Program-made: the position numbers and the translations under genes
From: Betaproteobacteria bacterium
GTDB lineage: Bacteria; Pseudomonadota; Gammaproteobacteria; Burkholderiales; SG8-41
Assembly: GCA_029883965.1 (NCBI GenBank)
Contig: JAOUIN010000042.1
Span: 1 to 13,116 of the forward strand
Length of the DNA stretch: 13,116 nt
Direction of reading: 5' to 3'
Part shown: piece after piece, positions 1-7,220 of the stretch
Layout: the number at the start of each line of letters is the position of its first letter
How positions within the stretch are numbered: the first letter of the stretch is position 1
The notes under the pieces: model-generated
Seen by the model: only the letters and a program-made list of their open reading frames with translations
What the model was told of the DNA's origin: nothing
Database searches by the model: none

Positions 1-1242
1 AAACCCCTTTCCCCTGCCGACCGCGCAACGCCGCAGATTACCAGCGCCGCCGCGCCATCCGCATTGCGTCTGATGCTTGCGTTGGAAGATTTCGAGGCCC
101 CCGCAAAACGTTATATCCCGCGACCGATTTTCGGCTACGTGTCCGGCGGCGTGGAGCGCAACAAGTCGCTGGCCTGGAACCGCTCGGCATTTGATGATCT
201 CGCGCTGGTGCCGCGCATGCTGATCAATGTTTCGCAACGGTCGCAGAAAACCACGTTGTTCGGCCGGACTTATGACAGCCCGTTCGGCATTGCACCCATG
301 GGCGGCACGTCACTGGCACGATTCCAGGGGGACACCGCGCTCGCCACTGCAGCAGCGGCGAGCAACATACCGATGATTCTCAGCGGGGCATCGCTGACGC
401 GGCTGGAAAAAGTACGCGCAGCAGCCGGCGCCACGACCTGGTTTCAGGCGTACCTGCCCGGCGATGCACAGGCAATTACCGAACTGGTCGAACGCGTTGC
501 GCTCGCCGGCTACGACACACTCGTGCTGACGGTGGACATTCCCGTGGGCGCCAACCGCGAGAACAACGTACGCAACGGTTACAACACGCCGCTGCGGCCG
601 AGCCTGCGGCTGGCCTGGGATTGCCTGATGCGACCAAGCTGGTTGATGGGGACGGCGCTGCGCACCTATATCACGCAGGGAATGCCGCACTTCGAGAACA
701 TGGGCAAGCGCACGCCGCTGGTGTCGCGCACGGCAGTGCGCGAACGCGCGAACCGCGATCACCTGAACTGGGAGCATGTCGCGCTGATGCGGCGTCTGTG
801 GAAAGGCCGCCTGATCATCAAGGGCATCCTCGACAAGGCCGATGTGCCGCCTGCCCGCGACAACGGCGTCGATGGCATCATCGTCTCCAATCACGGCGGC
901 CGGCAGCTCGACAGCGCCACTGCGCCGCTGCGGGTGCTGCCCGGCATCGTCGCCGCTGCCGGCGACATGACCATCATGATGGACAGCGGCATCCGTCGCG
1001 GTACCGATGTGCTCAAGGCACTGGCGCTGGGTGCGAAGTTCGTGTTCGTCGGCCGACCCATGCTCTATGCCGCCGCGGTTGCCGGCGAAACCGGCGTGCG
1101 TCACGCGATCCGCCTGTTGCGCGATGAGGTCGATCGCGACATGGCGCTGGTAGGGATCAATACATTGGCCGACATGACGCCCGAGCGGTTAATGGACGCA
1201 CGCGGCTTTGACGGTATCCGCTTTCCCGGACGGCAGACCTGA
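1..1242 (+). CDS. FMN-dependent alpha-hydroxy-acid dehydrogenase (LldD/glycolate oxidase family), 5' end probably outside window
   Basis: This enzyme would oxidise an L-2-hydroxy acid (lactate, glycolate or mandelate type) to the 2-oxo acid using FMN in a TIM barrel. Counting from the TTG at 64, the visible family landmarks are PRPIFGYVSGG (Tyr25, the N-terminal active-site Tyr region), WFQAYLPGD, TVDIPVGANRENN, the FMN-contacting Lys253 in LIIKGIL, the catalytic His277 and substrate-binding Arg280 in SNHGGRQLD, and the phosphate loop DSGIRRG with FVGRP near the C-terminus. The frame stays open to base 1. Neither TTG 64 nor ATG 73 has a visible Shine-Dalgarno, so the true start probably lies upstream of the window. 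From TTG 64 the length (392 residues) is already normal for the family. The next gene follows after 54 bases on the same strand, suggesting one operon. The family is clear; the substrate is unknown. Confidence 0.87.
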   Translation, partial: KPLSPADRATPQITSAAAPSALRLMLALEDFEAPAKRYIPRPIFGYVSGGVERNKSLAWNRSAFDDLALVPRMLINVSQRSQKTTLFGRTYDSPFGIAPMGGTSLARFQGDTALATAAAASNIPMILSGASLTRLEKVRAAAGATTWFQAYLPGDAQAITELVERVALAGYDTLVLTVDIPVGANRENNVRNGYNTPLRPSLRLAWDCLMRPSWLMGTALRTYITQGMPHFENMGKRTPLVSRTAVRERANRDHLNWEHVALMRRLWKGRLIIKGILDKADVPPARDNGVDGIIVSNHGGRQLDSATAPLRVLPGIVAAAGDMTIMMDSGIRRGTDVLKALALGAKFVFVGRPMLYAAAVAGETGVRHAIRLLRDEVDRDMALVGINTLADMTPERLMDARGFDGIRFPGRQT

Positions 1243-1296
1243 TATCGCGGCCATGGTGTCCGCCCGTCACTTCAGCCGGCGCAAGGAGTTTTCCCG

Positions 1297-2127
1297 ATGA
1301 ACAACATCGCCACAGCCGCGAAATCCCTGAACGCCCGGATACCGTACACGCTTGATACCGGCGAGAAGCTGGTCAATGCGACCTTCGGTCCCAACAACAT
1401 TCATCGCAGTTCCAGCGGCACCATCGACTGGCGTGATGTCAGCATCAGCAACGGCCGGCTGCACGATAAGGACTTCGGACTCGACCGCAACGGATTCACT
1501 TTTGTCGAACACCGCACAGCCATGCGGGATTTTTTTGATTCCGAAGAACTGAAAGCGGTGTATTACGCCGAAGTCGCCGCCCTGATCAGGGCACAGTCCG
1601 GGGGCACTCGCGTGGTCGTGTTTGACCATACGCTGCGTTCCGGGGATGAAGGCGAACGCGAGTCCAAACTGCTGCGCGAACCGGTGCTGTGGGCACACAA
1701 CGATTACACCGAATGGTCGGGGCCGCAGCGCGTACGCGACCTGCTGCCGGATGAAGCGGAGCAATTGCTGCGGCACCGCTTTTCGATCATCCAGGTATGG
1801 CGGGCGATCAACCAGCCCATCCAGTCGAACCCGCTGGCCATCGCCGATTCAGCGAGCGTGCCACCTGAGGACATGATGATCGCGGAACGGCGCTATCCGA
1901 CCCGCGTCGGACAGACCTACCGCCTGCGTTACGGTGCAGGGCATCGATGGTTTTATTTCCCGCTGATGCGGCGCGATGAAGCGCTGGTGTTCAAGGTGTT
2001 CGATTCGGCCACCGATGGCCGCGCGCGTTTCACCGCGCATACCTCGTTCGAGGATCCGGCCACGCCACCCGGAGCACCGCCGCGGCAGAGCATAGAAGCA
2101 CGGGCGCTGGTATTCTTTGACGACTGA
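1297..2127 (+). CDS. CmcJ/NvfI family putative Fe(II)/2-oxoglutarate-type oxygenase
   Basis: This 276-residue protein resembles the CmcJ/NvfI family, whose known members include a cephamycin methoxylation partner (CmcJ) and the fungal endoperoxide-forming oxygenase NvfI. Visible family features are VVVFDHTLR (residues 106-114), AHNDYT with His134 and Asp136 as a likely HxD iron pair, IIQVWRAINQP around Trp168, AGHRWFYFPLM with His216 as the likely distal iron ligand, and a late HTSFEDP motif. The metal triad is assigned by analogy with NvfI and is an inference. No signal peptide or membrane segment is visible, so it should be cytoplasmic. The ATG start has a good AAGGAG Shine-Dalgarno just upstream. 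It lies between the hydroxy-acid dehydrogenase and a DUF1330 gene at 54 and 38 bases, so co-transcription is likely. Its substrate cannot be read from sequence. Confidence 0.82.
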   Translation: MNNIATAAKSLNARIPYTLDTGEKLVNATFGPNNIHRSSSGTIDWRDVSISNGRLHDKDFGLDRNGFTFVEHRTAMRDFFDSEELKAVYYAEVAALIRAQSGGTRVVVFDHTLRSGDEGERESKLLREPVLWAHNDYTEWSGPQRVRDLLPDEAEQLLRHRFSIIQVWRAINQPIQSNPLAIADSASVPPEDMMIAERRYPTRVGQTYRLRYGAGHRWFYFPLMRRDEALVFKVFDSATDGRARFTAHTSFEDPATPPGAPPRQSIEARALVFFDD

Positions 2128-2165
2128 CGCGCGGACTGCAATTTTTCACCGACGGAGGAATTCAG

Positions 2166-2462
2166 ATGGCCAAGGGTTACTGGGTGGTGTGTTATCGCAA
2201 CATCAAGGATCAGGATGCATTCATGCGTTATGCCAAACTCGCGCCGGCAGCGGTGCAGGCGCAGGGCGGACGATTTCTGGTTCGCGGCATGGCGGCAAAG
2301 GTGTATGAGGCTGGCATTCAACAGCGTGTAGTAGTCATCGAATTCGACAGCCTCGCACAGGCACTGGCCACACACGAAACGCCGGCTTATCAGGCGGCAT
2401 TGAAGGAACTGGCCAACGGCGCGGCTGAACGGGATCTGCGCATCGTTGAGGGTATGGCATAA
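2166..2462 (+). CDS. DUF1330 domain-containing protein
   Basis: This 98-residue protein fills the whole length of a DUF1330 domain, a small ferredoxin-like alpha/beta barrel fold usually found as a dimer and without an established biochemical role. The family pattern is visible: an N-terminal strand (KGYWVVCYRNIKDQDAF), a central GGRFLVRG segment, a VVVIEFDSLAQALA strand-helix unit and the PAYQAAL helix near the C-terminus. A GGAGG Shine-Dalgarno precedes the ATG by a few bases. It follows the CmcJ/NvfI-type gene by 38 bases and is probably the last gene of the short plus-strand operon, although I see no intrinsic terminator behind it. Family members often sit in catabolic clusters, so a helper role there is possible but unproven. 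Confidence 0.88.
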   Translation: MAKGYWVVCYRNIKDQDAFMRYAKLAPAAVQAQGGRFLVRGMAAKVYEAGIQQRVVVIEFDSLAQALATHETPAYQAALKELANGAAERDLRIVEGMA

Positions 2463-2495
2463 GCATTTACGCTGCGCGATCACGAAATGTCGCCT

Positions 2496-2533
2496 GCATT
2501 TGTCATGTAAGCGGCATTTTTGTCATTTATAAT
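2496..2533 (+). promoter_or_regulatory. Promoter candidate with a direct repeat upstream of the lipoprotein gene
   Basis: A perfect TATAAT lies at 2528-2533, about 90 bases before the lipoprotein start. No good -35 box sits 16-18 bases upstream: a TTGTCA at 2500-2505 is 22 bases away, too far for a normal sigma-70 spacer. An imperfect direct repeat, GCATTTGTCAT (2496-2506) and GCATTTTTGTCAT (2514-2526), has its shared TTTGTCAT copies exactly 20 bases apart and abuts the -10 box. This spacing, near two helical turns, would suit an activator or repressor site. The promoter assignment is an inference from position and the -10 match. Confidence 0.4.
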
Positions 2534-2624
2534 TGCCATCCGTGGCTCTGCGGCCTAAAATCAGGACACGATGTGGCTCGCTCCGCATCAGCATTTCCCA
2601 ATAATTCGATTGAGGAGAATCCAG

Positions 2625-3125
2625 ATGAAATTATTGCGCCTGAGCGCCGCGGCCATGGCCGCGCTGATTGCCGGCTGCGCAGCCAGCCCCGAACTGATCA
2701 GTTGCCTGCAGCCGAATCGCCGCGTCGCCGTGGAGGTTTCCGGATTCAAGGTCAAACCGGCGAAGAAACCCGGCGGCAAGGTTGGGAAAGACAATGTGCT
2801 GCTCAAAGCCATGGCACAGGGCGACCTTGCCTTTGACCCGAACAGCGCGGTCCTCAAGTCCGGTGGCATGGCTGAAATGGACAAGATGATCAAAACCATC
2901 AATCAGGGCACGCGTCGCGACAAGCGGCCGATCAATGTCGGCGCCATCGTCATTTCCGGCTACTCCGACCGGCTGGAGGTTGAAGACGGCCACAAGGATC
3001 TCGACGTGAAACGCGCCGAGGCGGTAAAGACCTACCTGGTCAAAAAGGGTTTGAAAGAGGACCAGATGTTCTGGGAAGGACGTGACGCCTCGAATCCAGT
3101 ACCGGTCACCCAGTACTGTGACTGA
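2625..3125 (+). CDS. Small OmpA-like peptidoglycan-associated lipoprotein
   Basis: A 166-residue predicted outer-membrane lipoprotein. The N-terminus is a lipoprotein signal peptide: MKLLRL, then a hydrophobic stretch, then the lipobox IAGC with the lipidated Cys at residue 18. The C-terminal half (about residues 65-155) is a compact OmpA-like domain: a FDPNSAVL strand, VISGYSDR with Asp115, and DVKRAEAVKTYLVKKG with Arg130. The 15-residue spacing of Asp115 and Arg130 matches the pair that binds diaminopimelate in OmpA-like domains, so binding to peptidoglycan is a reasonable inference. The ATG at 2625 is preferred over the in-frame ATG at 2571 because it has a GAGGAG Shine-Dalgarno at 2612-2617 and puts the lipobox at the right place. 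The gene has its own promoter region and is followed by a strong terminator, so it appears monocistronic. The domain is short and divergent compared with Pal or OmpA. Confidence 0.78.
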   Translation: MKLLRLSAAAMAALIAGCAASPELISCLQPNRRVAVEVSGFKVKPAKKPGGKVGKDNVLLKAMAQGDLAFDPNSAVLKSGGMAEMDKMIKTINQGTRRDKRPINVGAIVISGYSDRLEVEDGHKDLDVKRAEAVKTYLVKKGLKEDQMFWEGRDASNPVPVTQYCD

Positions 3126-3150
3126 CAGCGAACGATCGTCACATCAGCAG

Positions 3151-3176
3151 AAAACCCCGTTGCGGCGGGGTTTTTT
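3151..3176 (+). terminator. Intrinsic terminator after the lipoprotein gene, possibly bidirectional
   Basis: The arm AAAACCCCG (3151-3159), a six-base loop and the arm CGGGGTTTT (3166-3174) form a GC-rich stem that runs into six T residues, 25 bases after the stop codon. On the minus strand the same stem is followed by four T residues, so it may also stop transcripts of the convergent dioxygenase gene, whose stop codon is at 3244. Confidence 0.9.
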
Positions 3177-3243
3177 CTTGCGCCGATCACGCGACCGCGG
3201 CTTCGTCTTCATAGCGTCCAATTTGATTCGGCGTTGAATAATC

Positions 3244-4146
3244 CTACATCGGGGCAGGTATGGCGATACCTTCCTGTTCGCAGGAATTGGCCACGTCACT
3301 GACGGTCACGCGACGCATGTCGCGTACCGCACGCAGATCGTCGAAGTCGGTACCGCGATGCATGGTGCAGCGGTTGTCCCACATGACCAGTTCGTGCGGA
3401 CGCCAGCGGTGACGGTAGATGAACTGCGGTTGCGTGACATGCGCAATCAACTCGTCGATCAACGCGCGGCCCTCGGGATCGGACATGCCCCAGATACGTC
3501 CTGCATGCGACGCGACATAGAGTGACTTGCGGCCGCTCTGCGGGATGGTGCGCACGAGAACCTGCGGCACCGGCGGCAGGCGTTTCTGCTCCTCTTCCGT
3601 AAAATCCATGAAACCGCTGCGCCGGCGCGACGTCGCGATCCAGTGCTCCACCACCAGTCCCAGCAGCTTCTTTTTCATCGCATCAGGCAGCGCATCATAG
3701 GCTGCGCGCTGATCGGCGAACTCCGTGCGTCCGCCGATGGGTGCCACCTTTTCTGCATAAAGCAGGGAGCAGATGCTGGGCAGGCGCTTGAATGAACTGT
3801 CAGTGTGCCAGAGCTTGTTGCCGGCCTTGTACATGCGCTGACGGCTGGATTCGCCCCAGATTTTCCCGTCGGCAGCCAGGTTGGAAATGTCGGCGAATGC
3901 GCCGGTATAACGCGTTGGCGTCGCCTTCGGATCCAGCGTCCTTTCGTTCTCGATCGGACCGAAAAGTTGCGCGAATCCGAGTTGCTGCTCCGGAGTCAGC
4001 GTCTGCTGCGGAAACACCAGCACTGCATACTTCCAGAACGCGTCCTTGATCGCCGACTCGTCGGCAGGCGACAGCGGTTTTGACAAATCGACGTCGCCGA
4101 TCTCTGCGGCAAAGTCAGGCATGACGGGATAGATACTGATGCTCAT
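3244..4146 (-). CDS. TauD/TfdA family Fe(II)/2-oxoglutarate-dependent dioxygenase
   Basis: A 300-residue cytoplasmic dioxygenase that would couple 2-oxoglutarate decarboxylation to hydroxylation of a small substrate. Known family members act on taurine, 2,4-dichlorophenoxyacetate and other acids or sulfonates. The iron triad is visible: His114 and Asp116 in LWHTDSSF, and His263 in NRCTMHRG. Arg278/Arg279 in MRRVTV is positioned to hold the 2-oxoglutarate carboxylate. VMWDNRCTMHRG and the segment ASHAGRIWGMSDPEG are more like TfdA-type than TauD-type members, but this does not fix the substrate. The ATG has an AAGGGGG Shine-Dalgarno 6 bases upstream. It lies downstream of recQ on the same strand with a 118-base gap holding a promoter candidate, so it may be transcribed alone. 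It ends facing the lipoprotein gene across a shared terminator. Confidence 0.88.
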   Translation of the reverse strand: MSISIYPVMPDFAAEIGDVDLSKPLSPADESAIKDAFWKYAVLVFPQQTLTPEQQLGFAQLFGPIENERTLDPKATPTRYTGAFADISNLAADGKIWGESSRQRMYKAGNKLWHTDSSFKRLPSICSLLYAEKVAPIGGRTEFADQRAAYDALPDAMKKKLLGLVVEHWIATSRRRSGFMDFTEEEQKRLPPVPQVLVRTIPQSGRKSLYVASHAGRIWGMSDPEGRALIDELIAHVTQPQFIYRHRWRPHELVMWDNRCTMHRGTDFDDLRAVRDMRRVTVSDVANSCEQEGIAIPAPM

Positions 4147-4183
4147 ACAAAACCCCCTTGCTCAGTCAGGACAACTGCACGAC

Positions 4184-4189
4184 ATTATC
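4184..4189 (-). promoter_or_regulatory. Possible -10 box for the dioxygenase gene
   Basis: On the minus strand a GATAAT (one mismatch to TATAAT) lies about 38 bases before the dioxygenase start codon. There is no convincing -35 box at normal spacing. The 118-base gap to recQ otherwise holds only short dyads (for example GCAG-tg-CTGC) and no clear T-tract terminator for recQ. Confidence 0.25.
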
Positions 4190-4264
4190 ACCTGATTGCC
4201 GCTCATGCCGATTCTGACCGGAAAGCCGAGCAGCACTGCAACGCCCCGTGCCGTCACCGGGACG

Positions 4265-6118
4265 TCAGGCGCTCACCACCGCCAGCAACGCCGCACCGTA
4301 ACGCTCGAGTTTTTTCGCACCGATACCGCTGATTTCGCCCAAAGCGTCCATGTCGGCAGGTCGCGCCGCCGCAATCTCGGTCAGCGTTTTGTCGTGGAAA
4401 ATCACAAATGCCGGGACTGACTGCACGCGCGCCTGCTCCATGCGCCAGGCCTTCAGCTTTTCGAGCAGGCCGGCATCGGCCGCAGGCAGCGCCGTGGCGG
4501 CGCGGCGCGATCTGCCCGCCCTTGCCTTGCGCGGCAGCACGCTGCGCATGCTGACGCGCTGCTCACCCTTCAGCACCGGCCGGCTGGTCTCGGTCAGGCA
4601 CAACGCGCCGAAGGCGTCATGGTCGGGCCGGATGAACCCGAGCGCCGCCAGCTGCCGGAACACGTTGCGCCATGCCTGATCGTCCAGATCGGCACCGGCG
4701 CCGAATACATTGAGCTTGTCATGCTCGCGCTGGATGACACGATCCGTGGCATGACCTCTCAGCACATCAATCAAATGCACCGCGCCGAAACGCTGCCCGG
4801 TGCGATAGACGCAGGACAGCGCCTTGCGTGCAGCCTCGGTGGCGTCCCAGGTCTGCGGCGGCTCGAGGCAGGTGTCGCAGTTGCCGCAGGGTGCGCTGAT
4901 CTCACCGAAATAATCAAGCAGGCGCACCCGCCGGCAGCCGGCGGTTTCACACAGGCCCAGCAACGACTCCAGTTTGGCCATCGACACGCGCCGGTAGTCC
5001 TCGCTGCCATCCGACTGCTCGATCATGCGTCGCTGTTGCACGACGTCTCCGAGCCCGTAGGCCATCCATGCATCGGCCGGTGCGCCGTCACGACCCGCGC
5101 GCCCGGTTTCCTGATAATAGCCTTCGATGCTTTTCGGCAGGTCAAGGTGCGCGACAAAGCGCACGTCGGGTTTGTCGATGCCCATGCCGAACGCAATCGT
5201 AGCGACGACGACGATGCCTTCCTCGCGCTGGAACCTGCTCTGGTGTTCCGCTCGTGATGCGGCATCCATGCCGGCGTGATACGGCAGCGCGCGCACACCA
5301 TGGCTGACCAGCCACGCCGCGGTTTCGTCTACCTTCCTGCGCGACAGGCAGTAAACGATGCCCGCATCGCCATCATGTTCGTCGCGAATGAAGCGCAACA
5401 ACTGTGTGCGCGGATCCTGCTTGTCGACAATGGTGTAACGGATGTTGGGCCGGTCGAAGCTGGAAATAAAAACACGGGCCTCATCGAGGGCGAGGCGGCG
5501 GATGATTTCGGCGCGGGTTTGCGGATCGGCGGTCGCGGTCAGCGCGATCCGCGGCACAGCCGGAAAACGCTCATGCAGCAACGACAGCTGCAGGTACTCC
5601 GGACGAAAATCGTGACCCCATTGCGACACGCAATGGGCTTCATCGATGGCGAACAGTGCCAGCTCGGACGCTGCGAGGCATTCGAGCATGCGCGGCATCA
5701 CCAGCCGCTCCGGTGCCACATACAGCAGATCAAGATCACCGGCGCGCAGCGCCTGCTCGCAGGCGTTGACCGCCCGGCCATCGAGCGTCGAATTCAGGAA
5801 AGCCGCGCGTACACCCAGCTGTTTCAACGCCGCGACCTGGTCCTGCATCAGGGCGATCAGCGGCGACACGACCAGTGCAGTGCCATTGCGCAGCAGCGCC
5901 GGTAACTGGTAGCACAGCGACTTGCCGCCGCCGGTGGGCATCAGCACCAGCGCATCACCGCCGCCGGCAACATGCCCGACGATTTCTTCCTGCGCGCCGC
6001 GAAAGACCGGATGACCGAAAACCGTACGCAGCAGTTGCAGTGCTTGGGTAGCAGCGATGGCCTTCATCGCCGGGAGACCATCAGGTGCAGCTTGGGCAAC
6101 GCTGCGGGCCGTCGCCAC
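4265..6118 (-). CDS. recQ: ATP-dependent DNA helicase RecQ
   Basis: A 3'-5' superfamily 2 DNA helicase for recombination and fork repair, full length (617 residues from GTG 6118; E. coli RecQ is 609). Numbered from that GTG, the order is: FRGAQEEI (RecQ motif 0 region), Walker A PTGGGKS (61-67), DEAH box (159-162) followed by the RecQ aromatic-rich loop CVSQWGHDFRPEY, LTATAD (193-198), SFDRPN, and motifs V-VI AFGMGIDKPDVR and YYQETGRAGRDG. Next come the zinc site Cys395, Cys411, Cys414, Cys417 (CRRVRLLDYFGE...CGNCDTC), a winged-helix region, and a C-terminal HRDC domain (about 551-617) with EISGIGAKKLERYG. The in-frame ATG at 6067 begins MKAIAATQALQLL and aligns better with RecQ N-termini. 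Neither start has a clear Shine-Dalgarno. An unrelated repair gene at the end of a metabolic cluster suggests a transcription unit boundary in the AT-rich gap just upstream. Confidence 0.97.
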   Translation of the reverse strand: MATARSVAQAAPDGLPAMKAIAATQALQLLRTVFGHPVFRGAQEEIVGHVAGGGDALVLMPTGGGKSLCYQLPALLRNGTALVVSPLIALMQDQVAALKQLGVRAAFLNSTLDGRAVNACEQALRAGDLDLLYVAPERLVMPRMLECLAASELALFAIDEAHCVSQWGHDFRPEYLQLSLLHERFPAVPRIALTATADPQTRAEIIRRLALDEARVFISSFDRPNIRYTIVDKQDPRTQLLRFIRDEHDGDAGIVYCLSRRKVDETAAWLVSHGVRALPYHAGMDAASRAEHQSRFQREEGIVVVATIAFGMGIDKPDVRFVAHLDLPKSIEGYYQETGRAGRDGAPADAWMAYGLGDVVQQRRMIEQSDGSEDYRRVSMAKLESLLGLCETAGCRRVRLLDYFGEISAPCGNCDTCLEPPQTWDATEAARKALSCVYRTGQRFGAVHLIDVLRGHATDRVIQREHDKLNVFGAGADLDDQAWRNVFRQLAALGFIRPDHDAFGALCLTETSRPVLKGEQRVSMRSVLPRKARAGRSRRAATALPAADAGLLEKLKAWRMEQARVQSVPAFVIFHDKTLTEIAAARPADMDALGEISGIGAKKLERYGAALLAVVSA

Positions 6119-6123
6119 AAGTC

Positions 6124-6163
6124 ATTATAAATATCTTTTAAAATCAATATGTTAAGCTCTAAC
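6124..6163 (-). promoter_or_regulatory. AT-rich recQ promoter candidate
   Basis: The 62-base gap between recQ and the Ldh_2 gene is markedly AT-rich against its GC-rich surroundings. On the minus strand it holds a perfect TATAAT (plus-strand 6124-6129). A TTAACA (6150-6155) could serve as a -35 box, but its spacing of 20 bases is long. A dyad GTTA-agctc-TAAC lies at 6151-6163. Transcription from this -10 would begin about at the GTG at 6118, so that start would be leaderless and the ATG at 6067 becomes more plausible for recQ. Confidence 0.4.
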
Positions 6164-6180
6164 TTCGCCGGCAACTGCGA

Positions 6181-7188
6181 TCAGCGCTTGCGCGAACGTC
6201 CGGCGAGTTTCAGCAGCTCCTGGTGCAGGCCGTCGGCAATCGCAACGCCTTCGGTCTGCGCACGTATCGTCGCCAGTTGCCGCCGCGCGCCGGGCAGGCG
6301 TACTCCCGCGTCCGCGAGCATGCCGCTGATCATGTCGTCGATGCGCGAAAAATAAACATCGGCACCTGCGAGCGATTGCGGATTGATCGCGAGGATCGCG
6401 TGGCCGATGCGCGGCTTGTTGCCCGGCTCGAAATACGAGTCGTTCTCCCGGCTCAACGCCGCGCCGGTCAATGCAACGCAAAGTACCTCGACCATCAATG
6501 CAAGCGCAGTACCCTTGACGCCGCCAATCGCGGTCAGGCTGCCGGTCAACGCAGCCTGTGCATCCGTTGTCGGATGACCGTCCCTGTCCACAGCCCATCC
6601 CGGCGGAATCGGCTTGCCTTCCTTGGCCATCAGCATGATTTTGCCGCGCGTCACTTCGGTCAGCGAAAGATCGACGACGATGGGCGCGCCACCCCTGCGT
6701 GGAAAGATTGCCGCAACAGGGTTGGTGCCAAAGAACGCCTTACTGCCGCCCCAGGCATTGATCGCCGCGGGGGAATTGGTGAATGCCAGCCCGACCAGTC
6801 CGGCCTCCGCGACGGGCGCAAGATGGTAAGCGGCAGCGCCAAAGTGATGGCTGTTGGTAACGCCGCAGAACGCAACGCCATAGCGCTGCGCGCGCTTGAT
6901 GACCTCCCTGACCGCCATTGCAGCAGCAGGGAACGCCAGTCCGCCACAGGCGTCGATCAGGGAGGTGGCGCCGTTCTTGCGGATCACCTTCGGTTTGGCC
7001 TTGCCGTCCACGCGGCCTTCGCGCAGGTGCTGTGCATACAGCGCCACGCGCGACAGGCCGTGACCGGAAAGGCCTTCGGCCTCGGCGGCAATCAGGGCCC
7101 TCGCTGTGGTTTCCGCCATCAGTTTGGAAGCACCCGCGCGCTTCAGTGCGCGCGTGGCCAGAACAGTCAGCTCGTCAAGTGCGGGCAT
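6181..7188 (-). CDS. Malate/L-lactate dehydrogenase family (Ldh_2) NAD(P)-dependent oxidoreductase
   Basis: A 335-residue cytoplasmic dehydrogenase of the Ldh_2 fold, distinct from the Rossmann-type lactate/malate dehydrogenases. Members oxidise 2-hydroxy acids such as malate, lactate, sulfolactate or ureidoglycolate with NAD(P), and some reduce cyclic imines. Visible landmarks are EAEGLSGHGLSRVALY with His43, TNSHHFGAAAYH with His114/His115, FTNSP, FFGTNPVAAIFPR (nucleotide-binding region), VVDLSLTEVTRGKI, IPPGWAVDRDG, the glycine-rich IGGVKGTALALMVEVL and a C-terminal helix. SGHGLSR resembles members annotated as sulfolactate or malate dehydrogenases, but the substrate remains open. It follows Bug receptor 2 by 32 bases. 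No good Shine-Dalgarno is seen before the ATG, so coupling to the upstream gene is possible. In context it would oxidise the hydroxy acid made by the upstream hydro-lyase. Confidence 0.88.
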   Translation of the reverse strand: MPALDELTVLATRALKRAGASKLMAETTARALIAAEAEGLSGHGLSRVALYAQHLREGRVDGKAKPKVIRKNGATSLIDACGGLAFPAAAMAVREVIKRAQRYGVAFCGVTNSHHFGAAAYHLAPVAEAGLVGLAFTNSPAAINAWGGSKAFFGTNPVAAIFPRRGGAPIVVDLSLTEVTRGKIMLMAKEGKPIPPGWAVDRDGHPTTDAQAALTGSLTAIGGVKGTALALMVEVLCVALTGAALSRENDSYFEPGNKPRIGHAILAINPQSLAGADVYFSRIDDMISGMLADAGVRLPGARRQLATIRAQTEGVAIADGLHQELLKLAGRSRKR

Positions 7189-7220
7189 CGGGCAATGACA
7201 ACACGCATGATGCGATCAGA

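Noticed and set aside
2571..2624. ATG 2571 as start of the lipoprotein gene
   Set aside because: It would bury the signal peptide 18 residues inside the protein; ATG 2625 has the better ribosome site and correct lipobox position.
4619..5905. Two plus-strand open frames of about 210 codons opposite recQ
   Set aside because: Antisense to conserved helicase motifs, no ribosome site and no similarity to known folds.
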